The notes: generated from the letters alone by a model not told the origin. A stretch of DNA of 7,290 nt from Acidobacteriota bacterium (GCA_020851835.1 JADZBZ010000418.1:1-7290), one strand, 5' to 3'. Shown: positions 1-5,799, numbered from the stretch's first letter. Program-made: numbers and translations.

Positions 1-83
1 GCGTCATTCTTCTGCCGGCACCAATCGCGTGCGGTGTGTGGCCGGTGGACATCGGGCTGGACACTCGCGCGCCACACTGCACT

Positions 84-90
84 GGGGGGA
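84..90 (+). promoter_or_regulatory. Probable ribosome binding site of the HU gene
   Basis: A run of six G followed by A, 5 bases before ATG 96. It is not a classical AGGAGG, but it is the only purine block near a start in this reading frame and favours ATG 96 over the upstream in-frame ATG at 36, whose extra codons look non-coding. Confidence 0.45.
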
Positions 91-95
91 ACACG

Positions 96-395
96 ATGGT
101 AGAAGCCCGCAGGATGGGCAAGTCGGAACTCTTCTCACACTTCGCCGAGCGGTTCGACGTGAAGCGAACTCAGGCTCGCGACTTCTTCGACGAACTCGCC
201 ATGCTCTGCGAGAAGGAGCTGAAGCGATCGGGCGAGTTCGTGCTGCCCGGAATGGTGAAACTCGTGGTCCAGAAGCGCAAGGCGCGCACGGGCCGGAACC
301 CCGCGACGGGTGAGCCCATCAAGATCCCCGCCAAGACCGTCGTCAAGGCACGCATCATCAAGCAGTTGAAGGACTCGGTGCTGCCGAAGACATAA
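96..395 (+). CDS. HU-family DNA-binding protein
   Basis: Histone-like nucleoid protein of the HU/IHF family, expected to act as a dimer that bends and compacts DNA. The 99-residue product has the usual family length (about 90-100). An N-terminal helical half (about residues 8-42) is followed by the beta half, with GEFVLPG (46-52) and the family signature RKARTGRNPATGE (61-73). Pro69 lies where HU proteins carry the arm-tip proline that intercalates into DNA. The C-terminal part is Lys/Arg-rich (IKIPAKTVVKARIIKQ). I chose ATG 96 because a G-rich run, GGGGGGA (84-90), lies 5 bases upstream; ATG 114 (MGKSELF) is a possible shorter start, and the 20 codons upstream of 96 do not resemble the family. 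The gene converges with the response regulator at 451-1836, with a stem-loop between them. Family assignment is firm; whether it is the main HU or a paralogue cannot be told. Confidence 0.93.
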   Translation: MVEARRMGKSELFSHFAERFDVKRTQARDFFDELAMLCEKELKRSGEFVLPGMVKLVVQKRKARTGRNPATGEPIKIPAKTVVKARIIKQLKDSVLPKT

Positions 396-406
396 GATCG
401 GGGTGC

Positions 407-426
407 CTGGAGGGCTCCCCCTCCAG
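407..426. terminator. Stem-loop between convergent genes, probable bidirectional terminator
   Basis: Perfect inverted repeat: CTGGAGGG (407-414), loop CTCC (415-418), CCCTCCAG (419-426). It begins 11 bases after the HU stop codon and ends 24 bases before the end of the convergent response regulator, which is where a shared terminator is expected. Neither side has a T-run, so it is not a classical intrinsic terminator; in GC-rich bacteria such stems may end transcription with Rho or protect 3' ends. The repeat is seen directly; the function is inferred. Confidence 0.6.
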
Positions 427-450
427 CGCGGCGCCGGCCGGAGACGCCCC

Positions 451-1836
451 TCAGCTCCCCTTGAGCTTCCTGGCGAGTTCTCGGATTTCCAGCCGCTCCA
501 TCTTGAACTTGAGCGTGCTCAGAGGCACGCCGAGATGCCGCGCCGTCTGCGTCACGTTCCAGGCATTTCGCTCCAGTGCCCGCACCAGGAAGTTGCGTTC
601 GAAGGTCGTCAGCGCCCGATCCAGGAGGCTCCTGTCCGAGCTGGTCCGGTCGAGATCCGCCACGTGGAGTTCGAGGGGCAGATCGTCGTCCGTGATCCAT
701 TCGTGAGGCGTGGTGGCGACCAGCCGCTCGATGAGGTTTTCGAGCTCCCGGATGTTCCCCGGCCACCAGTAGTTCGACAGCATTCGCACGGTCGAGGTGG
801 CGACGCCCGCCACCTGTTTCTTGAAGCGCGCGTTGTAGCGGCGGACGAAGAAGTCCACCAGCGCGGGCACGTCCTCGATTCGTTCGCGCAGCGGCGGCAG
901 GCGAATCGGGATGACGTTGAGCCGGTAGAACAGATCCTGCCGGAACGAGCCCTGCTTGACCGCCTGCTCGAGGTCCACGTTGGTGGCGGCAATCAGGCGG
1001 AACGACGTGGGGATGGGCCGGTCGCCGCCGACCCGCTCGATTTCGTTCTCCTGAATCGCCCGCAGCAGCTTGGCTTGCAGGTCGACCGGCAGGTCGCCGA
1101 TTTCGTCGAGGAAGAGCGTGCCGCCAGAGGCGAGTTCGAACTTCCCGATGCGCTGCTGCACCGCGCCGGTGAAGGCGCCCTTCTCGTGTCCGAAGAGGTG
1201 ACTCTCCACCAGGTCGCGCGGGATGGCCACCATGTTGACGGCGACAAACGGACCATCGGGCTGCTCGGATTCGCGATGCAGGCGCCGCGCCAGCAGTTCC
1301 TTGCCCGTGCCGCTCTCCCCCAGGATGAGCACCGTCGTCGGCAGGCGGGCCACCTTCTGTGCGAGATCGAGCACCTCGCGCAGCGCCGGACTCGGGCCGG
1401 CGACGAACTCGCGCGGGCCGAGATCGCCGACCTGATCCTCGAGGCGGAGCACCTTGCGGTTGAGATCCGCGCGCTCCTCCGCGTGGCCGACGATCGAGCG
1501 CAGGGCTTCGGTGCTCACCGGCTTGGTGAGGAAGTGATACGCGCCGCACTTGATGGCCTGCACGGCCTCGTCCACGTCGCCCGACGTGGAGGTGACGATG
1601 ACCTCGGTCAAGGGAAAGTTCACCCGGGTCACCTGGAGGAGCTCGAGCCCCGTCATGTCCGGCAGTCCGCCGTCGGTGATGACGACGTCGATTTCCTCGC
1701 GGGTGAGCAACTCGGCGGCGGCGCCGCCGGAAGCCGCGCGCAGCACCCGGTACTCCCGGCGGAGCGACAGGGTGAGCGATTCGCGGGCGTCGTCATCCGG
1801 ATCGACGACGAGGATGGTCTTGCGGCGCAAGGACAT
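451..1836 (-). CDS. Sigma-54-dependent response regulator (NtrC family)
   Basis: Two-component response regulator that activates sigma-54 promoters by ATP-driven remodelling of RNA polymerase. From ATG 1836 the product has 461 residues, normal for the family. Residues 6-122 form the receiver: phospho-acceptor Asp55 in ITDGGLPDM, Thr82 and Lys105. The AAA+ domain (about 145-380) has Walker A GESGTGKE (173-180), the sigma-54 contact loop GAFTGA (220-225), Walker B GGTLFLDE (238-245), sensor I AATN (283-286), the arginine-finger stretch FRQDLFYRL (298-306) and WPGNIRELEN (358-367). A Fis-type helix-turn-helix lies at 427-449. So it should be a working activator. One oddity: the usual second acidic residue of the receiver pocket is Pro13 (ILVVDPDDD). 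The start could instead be ATG 1860 (469 residues), but a -10-like TATACT lies between the two ATGs, and MSLRRKTILVVD is a typical receiver N-terminus. No histidine kinase is adjacent, so signal and targets are unknown. Confidence 0.96.
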   Translation of the reverse strand: MSLRRKTILVVDPDDDARESLTLSLRREYRVLRAASGGAAAELLTREEIDVVITDGGLPDMTGLELLQVTRVNFPLTEVIVTSTSGDVDEAVQAIKCGAYHFLTKPVSTEALRSIVGHAEERADLNRKVLRLEDQVGDLGPREFVAGPSPALREVLDLAQKVARLPTTVLILGESGTGKELLARRLHRESEQPDGPFVAVNMVAIPRDLVESHLFGHEKGAFTGAVQQRIGKFELASGGTLFLDEIGDLPVDLQAKLLRAIQENEIERVGGDRPIPTSFRLIAATNVDLEQAVKQGSFRQDLFYRLNVIPIRLPPLRERIEDVPALVDFFVRRYNARFKKQVAGVATSTVRMLSNYWWPGNIRELENLIERLVATTPHEWITDDDLPLELHVADLDRTSSDRSLLDRALTTFERNFLVRALERNAWNVTQTARHLGVPLSTLKFKMERLEIRELARKLKGS

Positions 1837-1844
1837 CGGGGGGC

Positions 1845-1872
1845 AGTATAGCTGCACCATGACCCTTGTCGT
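1845..1872 (-). promoter_or_regulatory. Candidate promoter of the response regulator
   Basis: On the minus strand: ACGACA (1872-1867, four of six matches to TTGACA), a 16-base spacer, then TATACT (1850-1845, five of six matches to TATAAT). The -10 box ends 8 bases before ATG 1836, so transcription would begin at or within a base or two of that codon, giving a leaderless message. This agrees with the absence of any ribosome binding site before ATG 1836: the preceding bases read GCCCCCCG. Confidence 0.45.
1847..1852 (+). promoter_or_regulatory. Candidate -10 element of the small membrane protein gene
   Basis: TATAGC, four of six matches to TATAAT, ending 6 bases before ATG 1859, so a message could start at the ATG itself. 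It overlaps the minus-strand TATACT box in the same TATA core. No convincing -35 was found at 15-19 bases spacing (TTGCGG at 1820-1825 is 21 bases away), and no Shine-Dalgarno sequence precedes the ATG. Confidence 0.3.
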
Positions 1873-2077
1873 TGCGTGGACCTCGCTCGTCGTAGCGCTG
1901 GCCGCGCTCGTCCTGCTGCGGCGCCAGGCGCGGAAGATGGCTCAGCTCTCCGAGCTGTACTGGCAGTTGAAGTACGACCACGGCGAGCTGAAGGCGGCGG
2001 TGATGCCGCGTCAAGCCGATCCGCCGCCACCGGCCGCGTTCGTGCCCCTGGCCTCGGTCAAGCGGCCTTCCTCCTGA
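1859..2077 (+). CDS. Small single-pass membrane protein, unknown function
   Basis: I do not recognise this 72-residue protein. Residues 2-20 (VVAWTSLVVALAALVLL at the core) form one hydrophobic helix, directly followed by a positively charged stretch RRQARK (21-26), which by the positive-inside rule suggests a cytoplasmic C-terminus. Next comes a polar, probably helical segment (QLSELYWQLKYDHGELKAAV, about 29-48), then a proline-rich tail with PPPP (55-58). The size and layout resemble small membrane anchors or coiled-coil microproteins, but no enzyme motif is visible. ATG 1859 is chosen because the hydrophobic helix begins there; the frame stays open upstream, but that part overlaps the response regulator and is a shadow of it. 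It is divergent from the regulator, 22 bases start to start, and 115 bases ahead of the E3 gene. A functional link to either is only a guess. Confidence 0.68.
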   Translation: MTLVVAWTSLVVALAALVLLRRQARKMAQLSELYWQLKYDHGELKAAVMPRQADPPPPAAFVPLASVKRPSS

Positions 2078-2178
2078 CCCCAGCGCTCCCCCGGAGAGCC
2101 TTGACGCTGTCGTCGGTTCCAAGGGACAGTGAGGGCTGTCGCTGGCTGTGGCGTGCGGTGTCCGGCCACGACACTCAT

Positions 2179-2184
2179 GAGGAG
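2179..2184 (+). promoter_or_regulatory. Ribosome binding site fixing the TTG start of the E3 gene
   Basis: GAGGAG, 8 bases before TTG 2193. This near-perfect Shine-Dalgarno sequence with ideal spacing is the main reason to accept a TTG start; the next in-frame ATG codes for Met84, well beyond the FAD-binding and redox motifs. Confidence 0.8.
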
Positions 2185-2192
2185 CAACGGTC

Positions 2193-3617
2193 TTGACGAA
2201 CGGGTACGACGTCATCGTCATCGGCGCGGGCACCGGCGGATATGTCGCCGCGATACGCGCATCGCAACTGGGTCTCAGGGTGGCCGTGGTCGAGCGTCAG
2301 AAGGCGCTCGGGGGCACGTGCCTCATCTGGGGATGCATCCCCACCAAGGCCCTGCTCGAGCACGCCCATGCACTGAAGGTGGCGCGGGGCGCCGCCGAGT
2401 GGGGGCTCACGGGCGTGGACGGCAAGAAGGTGGGCATCGACATGCCGGCCGTGCACGCACGGAAGGACAAGCTGATCGCCGGACTGACGGGCGGCATCGA
2501 GATGCTGTTCAAGAAGAACAAAATCGACTGGATCAAGGGCACCGCCCGACTGACCGGCACGGGCGGCGTCGAGGTGACCCTTCTCGACGGGGCGAAGCAG
2601 GCCCTGAGCGCGAAGAAGGAGATTGTCGTCGCCACCGGATCGGCACCGCGCAGCGTGCCGGGTATCGAGTTGGATCACAGGCGAATCATCTTCAGCGACG
2701 AGGCGATTCACCTGGCCGAGGTGCCGAAGTCGATGGCCATCATGGGCAGCGGCGCCGTCGGCGTGGAGTTCGCCTCCATCTTCAGGAGCTACGGCAGCGA
2801 GGTGACCCTGATCGAGTTATTGCCCCGCCTGGTGCCGGGCGAAGACGAGGCGGTGTCGGCCGAGCTCGAGAAGATGTTCAAGCGGCGCGGCATCAAAGTG
2901 CGGACCGGGACCAAGGTCACCAGCGCCAGGGCCGGCGCCGGCGGTGTGGACCTCGAGACGCAGGGCGGTGACGGCAAGGCCCTGAAGGCGTCGTTCGACG
3001 TGCTGCTGGTCGCCACCGGACGCGGCCCGGTCACCGAGGGCCTGGGCGCCGAGGCCGTGGGCCTGAAGATGGACCGGGGCTACGTCGTGGTGGACGAGCT
3101 GTTCCGCACCAGTGTGCCCAATATCTCGGCCATCGGCGATGTCATCACCATGGGCGGCCCGCACTACCAGCTCGCGCACCTCTCGTCGATGGAAGGCGTG
3201 CTGCTGGCCGAGCGCATCGCCGGACGCCAGGTGGCCCCCATCAACTACGGCCACGTGCCGCGCTGCACCTTCTGTGACCCGGAGATCGGCAGCGTGGGAC
3301 TGAGCGAGGCCCAGGCCGTGGCGGCCGGGTACGACGTGCGCACGGGGCAGTTTCCTTTCAAGGCCCTCGGCCGCGCACGGATGGCGGGCGAGACCGACGG
3401 CTTCGTGAAGATCGTTGCCGAGAAGAAGTACGACGAAGTGCTGGGCGTCCACATCATCGGCCCGCGCGCAACGGAGTTGATTGCCGAAGCGGTGCTCGCG
3501 CTGCGGCTCGAGTGCACCGTCGAGGAGCTGACCAAGACCATTCATGCCCACCCGACCATGTCGGAGGCCGTGGGCGAAGCCGCGCACGCCGTGCACGGGG
3601 CGGCCATACATATCTGA
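2193..3617 (+). CDS. lpdA: Dihydrolipoyl dehydrogenase (E3)
   Basis: FAD-dependent E3 subunit of 2-oxoacid dehydrogenase complexes (also used by the glycine cleavage system): re-oxidises dihydrolipoamide on E2 with NAD+, in the cytoplasm. The 474-residue length is typical. Order of motifs: FAD-binding GAGTGGYVAA (11-20); redox-active disulfide GGTCLIWGCIPTK (40-52) with Cys43 and Cys48; the ATGS segment (147-150); NAD-binding GSGAVGVEF (185-193); ATGRGP (274-279); the second FAD contact ISAIGD (311-316); and the interface catalytic dyad His453 and Glu458 in HAHPTMSE (451-458). All catalytic residues are intact. Translation starts at TTG, supported by GAGGAG 8 bases upstream. Most homologues have Asn or another polar residue after CL in the disulfide motif; here it is Ile45, a mild variation. 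The E2 gene follows after 31 bases, so the two are probably co-transcribed. Which complexes it serves cannot be read from the sequence. Confidence 0.97.
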   Translation: MTNGYDVIVIGAGTGGYVAAIRASQLGLRVAVVERQKALGGTCLIWGCIPTKALLEHAHALKVARGAAEWGLTGVDGKKVGIDMPAVHARKDKLIAGLTGGIEMLFKKNKIDWIKGTARLTGTGGVEVTLLDGAKQALSAKKEIVVATGSAPRSVPGIELDHRRIIFSDEAIHLAEVPKSMAIMGSGAVGVEFASIFRSYGSEVTLIELLPRLVPGEDEAVSAELEKMFKRRGIKVRTGTKVTSARAGAGGVDLETQGGDGKALKASFDVLLVATGRGPVTEGLGAEAVGLKMDRGYVVVDELFRTSVPNISAIGDVITMGGPHYQLAHLSSMEGVLLAERIAGRQVAPINYGHVPRCTFCDPEIGSVGLSEAQAVAAGYDVRTGQFPFKALGRARMAGETDGFVKIVAEKKYDEVLGVHIIGPRATELIAEAVLALRLECTVEELTKTIHAHPTMSEAVGEAAHAVHGAAIHI

Positions 3618-3633
3618 GGGCGGATCCCGGTCC

Positions 3634-3639
3634 AAGAGG
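3634..3639 (+). promoter_or_regulatory. Ribosome binding site of the E2 gene
   Basis: AAGAGG abuts ATG 3640 and is 9 bases from ATG 3649. Direct abutment would prevent use with ATG 3640, so the site favours ATG 3649, which also gives the typical lipoyl-domain beginning MPTPVVMPQMGE. Confidence 0.6.
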
Positions 3640-3648
3640 ATGCTTGAG

Positions 3649-4953
3649 ATGCCTACTCCCGTAGTGATGCCCCAGATGGGCGAATCGATTACCGAGGGAA
3701 CGATCATTCGCTGGATTAAACAGGTCGGCGATGCAGTGGATCGCGACGAGCCGCTGTTCGAGATCTCCACCGACAAAGTGGACGCGGAAATCCCGTCTCC
3801 CGCGGCCGGCGTGCTGCTCGCGATTACGGCCAAGGAAGGCGAGACCGTTCCCGTCAACAGCGTCGTCGCGACCATCGGCGAGGCCGGAGCCGCGGAGGCG
3901 CCACCCGCGGCGGCCGCCGCCCGGTCGACGCCCCCGGCCCCTGCGTCCGCGCCATCCGGGTCGTCTGCGGCCCCACCAACCGCGTCCTCGGCGGCCCCGG
4001 TCCCGTCTGCGGCTTCTGCGGTTCCCGTCCCATCGGCGTCGAACGATCGCCAGCGGTCGTCGCCGCTCGTGCGGCGCATCGCCAAGGAACACGACATCGA
4101 CCTGTCGCGGCTGAGCGGGTCGGGCATCGGCGGCCGCGTGACCAAGAAGGACATCCTGGCGTTCATCGAAGGTGGGGAGCCCCGAACCCTATCTGCGCCA
4201 TCGGCGGTCCCCGTGTCACCTGCGGCCCCCGTGCCATCTGCCGCCCCGTCCGTGTTCAGGCTGGCCAACGACCGCGTTGAGCCCATGACGGTGATGCGCC
4301 GGAAGATTGCCGAGCACATGGTTCTCAGCAAGCACACCTCGGCGCACGTCTACTCGGTGTTCGAGGTGAACTACAGCCGCGTGGATCAGATTCGCAGGGC
4401 GAAGAAGGCCGACTACGAGGCGGCGGGCGCCAAGCTCACCTACACCTCCTTCATCGCAAAGGCGGCCGTCGACTGCCTGCGGCGGCACGAGACCGTCAAC
4501 GCCGCCATCGACGGCGACCAGGTCATCTACCGCGGATCGGTCAACCTCGGCATCGCCGTGGCGCTCGACAACGGCCTCATCGTCCCCGTCGTCAAGGGCG
4601 CCGACGAAAAGAACATCCTCGGCCTGTCACGGGCCATCCAGGACGTCGCCGATCGGGCCCGGGCCAGGAAGCTCGATCCCGACGACGTGCACGGCGGCAC
4701 CTTCACGATCACCAACCCCGGCAACTTCGGCGCCCAGTTCGGCCTGCCGGTCATCAACCAGCCGCAGGTGGCCATCCTGGGCGTGGGCACGATCGAGAAG
4801 CGCGCGGTTGTCATCGACGACATGATCGGCATCCGGGTGATGGGCTATCTGACGCTCGGCTACGACCACCGCCTCGTGGACGGCGCCGTCGCGGACGAGT
4901 TCATGGCCGACCTGAAGCGGACCCTCGAGAACTTCGACGCGGCGCAGGTGTAG
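3649..4953 (+). CDS. 2-oxoacid dehydrogenase acyltransferase (E2), one lipoyl domain
   Basis: Core dihydrolipoamide acyltransferase of a 2-oxoacid dehydrogenase complex: it takes an acyl group from E1 on a swinging lipoyl arm and passes it to CoA. Of 434 residues, 1-78 form one lipoyl domain with the lipoylated lysine Lys43 in ISTDKVDAE; 81-136 are an Ala/Pro/Ser linker; 137-174 are the peripheral subunit-binding domain (SPLVRRIAKEHDIDL to GGRVTKKDIL); 177-206 are a second linker; 207-434 are the catalytic domain, with NPGNFGAQFG, QPQVAILGVG and the active-site motif DHRLVDG (His407, Asp411). All essential residues are present. Substrate is undecided: the protein could be an acetyl-, succinyl- or branched-chain acyltransferase, and no E1 gene is nearby to settle it, so I give no gene symbol. 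ATG 3640 is an alternative start three codons earlier. It sits between E3 and lipB on the same strand. Confidence 0.95.
   Translation: MPTPVVMPQMGESITEGTIIRWIKQVGDAVDRDEPLFEISTDKVDAEIPSPAAGVLLAITAKEGETVPVNSVVATIGEAGAAEAPPAAAAARSTPPAPASAPSGSSAAPPTASSAAPVPSAASAVPVPSASNDRQRSSPLVRRIAKEHDIDLSRLSGSGIGGRVTKKDILAFIEGGEPRTLSAPSAVPVSPAAPVPSAAPSVFRLANDRVEPMTVMRRKIAEHMVLSKHTSAHVYSVFEVNYSRVDQIRRAKKADYEAAGAKLTYTSFIAKAAVDCLRRHETVNAAIDGDQVIYRGSVNLGIAVALDNGLIVPVVKGADEKNILGLSRAIQDVADRARARKLDPDDVHGGTFTITNPGNFGAQFGLPVINQPQVAILGVGTIEKRAVVIDDMIGIRVMGYLTLGYDHRLVDGAVADEFMADLKRTLENFDAAQV
3889..4056 (+). repeat. Ala/Pro/Ser-rich interdomain linker of E2 (first)
   Basis: Encodes residues 81-136, almost only Ala, Pro, Ser and a few Val, Gly and Thr, joining the lipoyl domain to the subunit-binding domain. 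PVPSA occurs twice (117-121, 126-130) and again in the second linker (194-198), with partly repeated DNA beneath (CCCGTCCCATC, CCCGTGCCATC). Such flexible linkers are standard in E2 proteins; the repeats may have grown by slippage or local duplication. Confidence 0.6.
4177..4266 (+). repeat. Ala/Pro/Ser/Val-rich interdomain linker of E2 (second)
   Basis: Encodes residues 177-206, joining the subunit-binding domain to the catalytic core. It has the same low-complexity style as the first linker (PSAVPV, PAAPVPSAAP) and is about half its length. Confidence 0.6.
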
Positions 4954-4965
4954 GCGCCACGCGCC
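4953..4965 (+). other. Short stem-loop overlapping the end of the E2 gene
   Basis: GGCGC (4953-4957), loop CAC, GCGCC (4961-4965), beginning at the last base of the E2 stop codon. A 5-bp all-GC stem of this kind can occur by chance in GC-rich DNA; it is listed because a stronger stem-loop follows 13 bases later. Confidence 0.3.
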
Positions 4966-4978
4966 GATACCCCGGCAC

Positions 4979-5002
4979 CACGACGGGCCTTCGGCCGTCG
5001 TG
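4979..5002 (+). terminator. Stem-loop between E2 and lipB, possible terminator or processing site
   Basis: CACGACGGGCC (4979-4989), loop TTC, GGCCGTCGTG (4993-5002). Ten base pairs form with one bulged G in the left arm. No T-run follows, and lipB starts 14 bases later. It could partly terminate E3-E2 transcripts, mark an mRNA processing site or shield the E2 3' end. The structure is seen; its function is inferred. Confidence 0.45.
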
Positions 5003-5016
5003 ACGGCCTGTCGACC

Positions 5017-5697
5017 ATGCGATCACTGGACGTGCGACGGCTCGGCGTTGTGCCCTACGCGGAGGGGTTGGAGCTGCAGAAGCGGCTGGTGGACGAGCGT
5101 CGCGCCGGCCGCATCGCCGACACACTGCTGCTGCTCGAGCACCCGCACGTCCTCACCGTGGGCGTGAAGAAGGACGGCCGCGCGCACATCCTCGCGCCCG
5201 CCGACCGGCTGGAAGCCCTCGCGGTTGAGGTGTTCGACACGGGCCGGGGCGGCGACGTCACCTACCACGGCCCGGGACAGGTGGTCGGCTACCCGATCAT
5301 CGACCTCAGTCCCGACCGGCGCGACGTGCATCGCTACGTGCGCGACATCGAAGAGGTGATGATTCGCGCGTGCGCCGAATTCGGCGTGGGCGCCGGGCGC
5401 ATCGCGGGCCTGTCAGGCACGTGGGTCCGGCACCCGGACCGAGGCGCCGAAAAGGTCGGCGCGATCGGCGTGCGCATCTCACGCTGGATCACCAGCCACG
5501 GCTTCGCGCTCAACGTGGCGACCGACCTGGCCTTCTTCGACCTCATCGTGCCCTGCGGGATCGCGGACCACGGGGTCACGTCGCTCGAGCGCGCCTCCGG
5601 CCGCACACTCGCCGTGGCCGAGGTGGAATCCTCCTGCGCCCGCCACTTCGCGGCCGTGTTCGATCGCGAGGTAACCCACTCTCTGTCAAGCGCTTAG
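5017..5697 (+). CDS. lipB: Lipoyl(octanoyl) transferase LipB
   Basis: Transfers octanoyl from octanoyl-acyl carrier protein to the lysine of lipoyl domains, the first step of endogenous lipoate attachment; LipA then inserts the sulfurs. The 226-residue product has the family length and full motif set: LLLEHPHVLTVG (38-49), RGGDVTYHGPGQVVGYPI (77-94), and the core from SGTWV (133-137) to VPCGI (178-182). The two catalytic residues are Lys146 in KVGAIGVRI and Cys180 in VPCGI, matching the Lys/Cys pair of characterised LipB enzymes. ATG 5017 gives a natural N-terminus, though no good ribosome binding site precedes it; the upstream bases are taken up by a stem-loop, so it may depend on translation of, or transcription from, the E2 gene 63 bases upstream. 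The position behind a lipoyl-bearing E2 fits its role. lipA is not in the window. Confidence 0.96.
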   Translation: MRSLDVRRLGVVPYAEGLELQKRLVDERRAGRIADTLLLLEHPHVLTVGVKKDGRAHILAPADRLEALAVEVFDTGRGGDVTYHGPGQVVGYPIIDLSPDRRDVHRYVRDIEEVMIRACAEFGVGAGRIAGLSGTWVRHPDRGAEKVGAIGVRISRWITSHGFALNVATDLAFFDLIVPCGIADHGVTSLERASGRTLAVAEVESSCARHFAAVFDREVTHSLSSA

Positions 5698-5781
5698 CCG
5701 CCTGGCCGCGATCCGCCTGCCCCCCGCGGGAATAATCCGCCGGTCCTGCGGGGTTCTTGTCCTGTGAGAAATGCCGGAAGC

Positions 5782-5790
5782 AGGAGAAGG
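5782..5790 (+). promoter_or_regulatory. Ribosome binding site of the ECF sigma gene
   Basis: AGGAGAAGG, ending 9 bases before ATG 5800. It selects this ATG over the in-frame GTG at 5764, which has no purine-rich site ahead of it and would make the ribosome binding site part of the coding region. Confidence 0.7.
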
Positions 5791-5799
5791 ACTCATCCC

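Noticed and set aside
46..63. TGGACA repeated 12 bases apart upstream of HU
   Set aside because: Six bases with no extension or dyad symmetry; likely chance. Each resembles a -35 box, but no -10 box was found at suitable spacing.
58..72. Possible sigma-54 promoter upstream of HU (GG and GC with correct 10-base spacing)
   Set aside because: Only the two dinucleotides match, and the predicted start would fall in the ribosome binding site.
170..1549. Open frame of 459 codons on the minus strand overlapping the regulator and HU
   Set aside because: Same-strand off-frame shadow of the regulator; extremely Arg/Ala/Gly-rich, and it runs through the stem-loop and into the HU gene on the other strand.
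403..1851. Open frame of 482 codons on the plus strand opposite the response regulator
   Set aside because: It lies entirely antisense to a gene with a complete set of family motifs, and its translation is rich in Arg, His, Gln and Glu without any recognisable domain. Long antisense frames are expected in GC-rich coding DNA.
2101..2128. TTGACG at 2101-2106 as a -35 box for the E3 gene
   Set aside because: A good -35 match, but the bases 16-18 downstream (GACAGT region) are a poor -10 box.
2131..2156. Possible sigma-54 -24/-12 promoter upstream of the E3 gene
   Set aside because: TGGC and TGC at 2143-2156 have only 9 bases between GG and GC instead of 10; an alternative with correct spacing (GG 2133-2134, GC 2145-2146) keeps little else of the consensus.
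2817..4337. Open frame of 506 codons on the minus strand across the E3 and E2 genes
   Set aside because: Antisense shadow spanning two well-supported genes; its Ala/Gly/Asp-rich low-complexity part mirrors the Ala/Pro linkers of E2.
5731..5736. AATAAT as a -10 element for the ECF sigma gene
   Set aside because: Five of six matches to TATAAT, but no -35 element at 15-19 bases upstream. An ECF-type promoter (GGAAT at 5729-5733) also lacks a matching -10. The 102-base gap probably holds a promoter, but I cannot place it.
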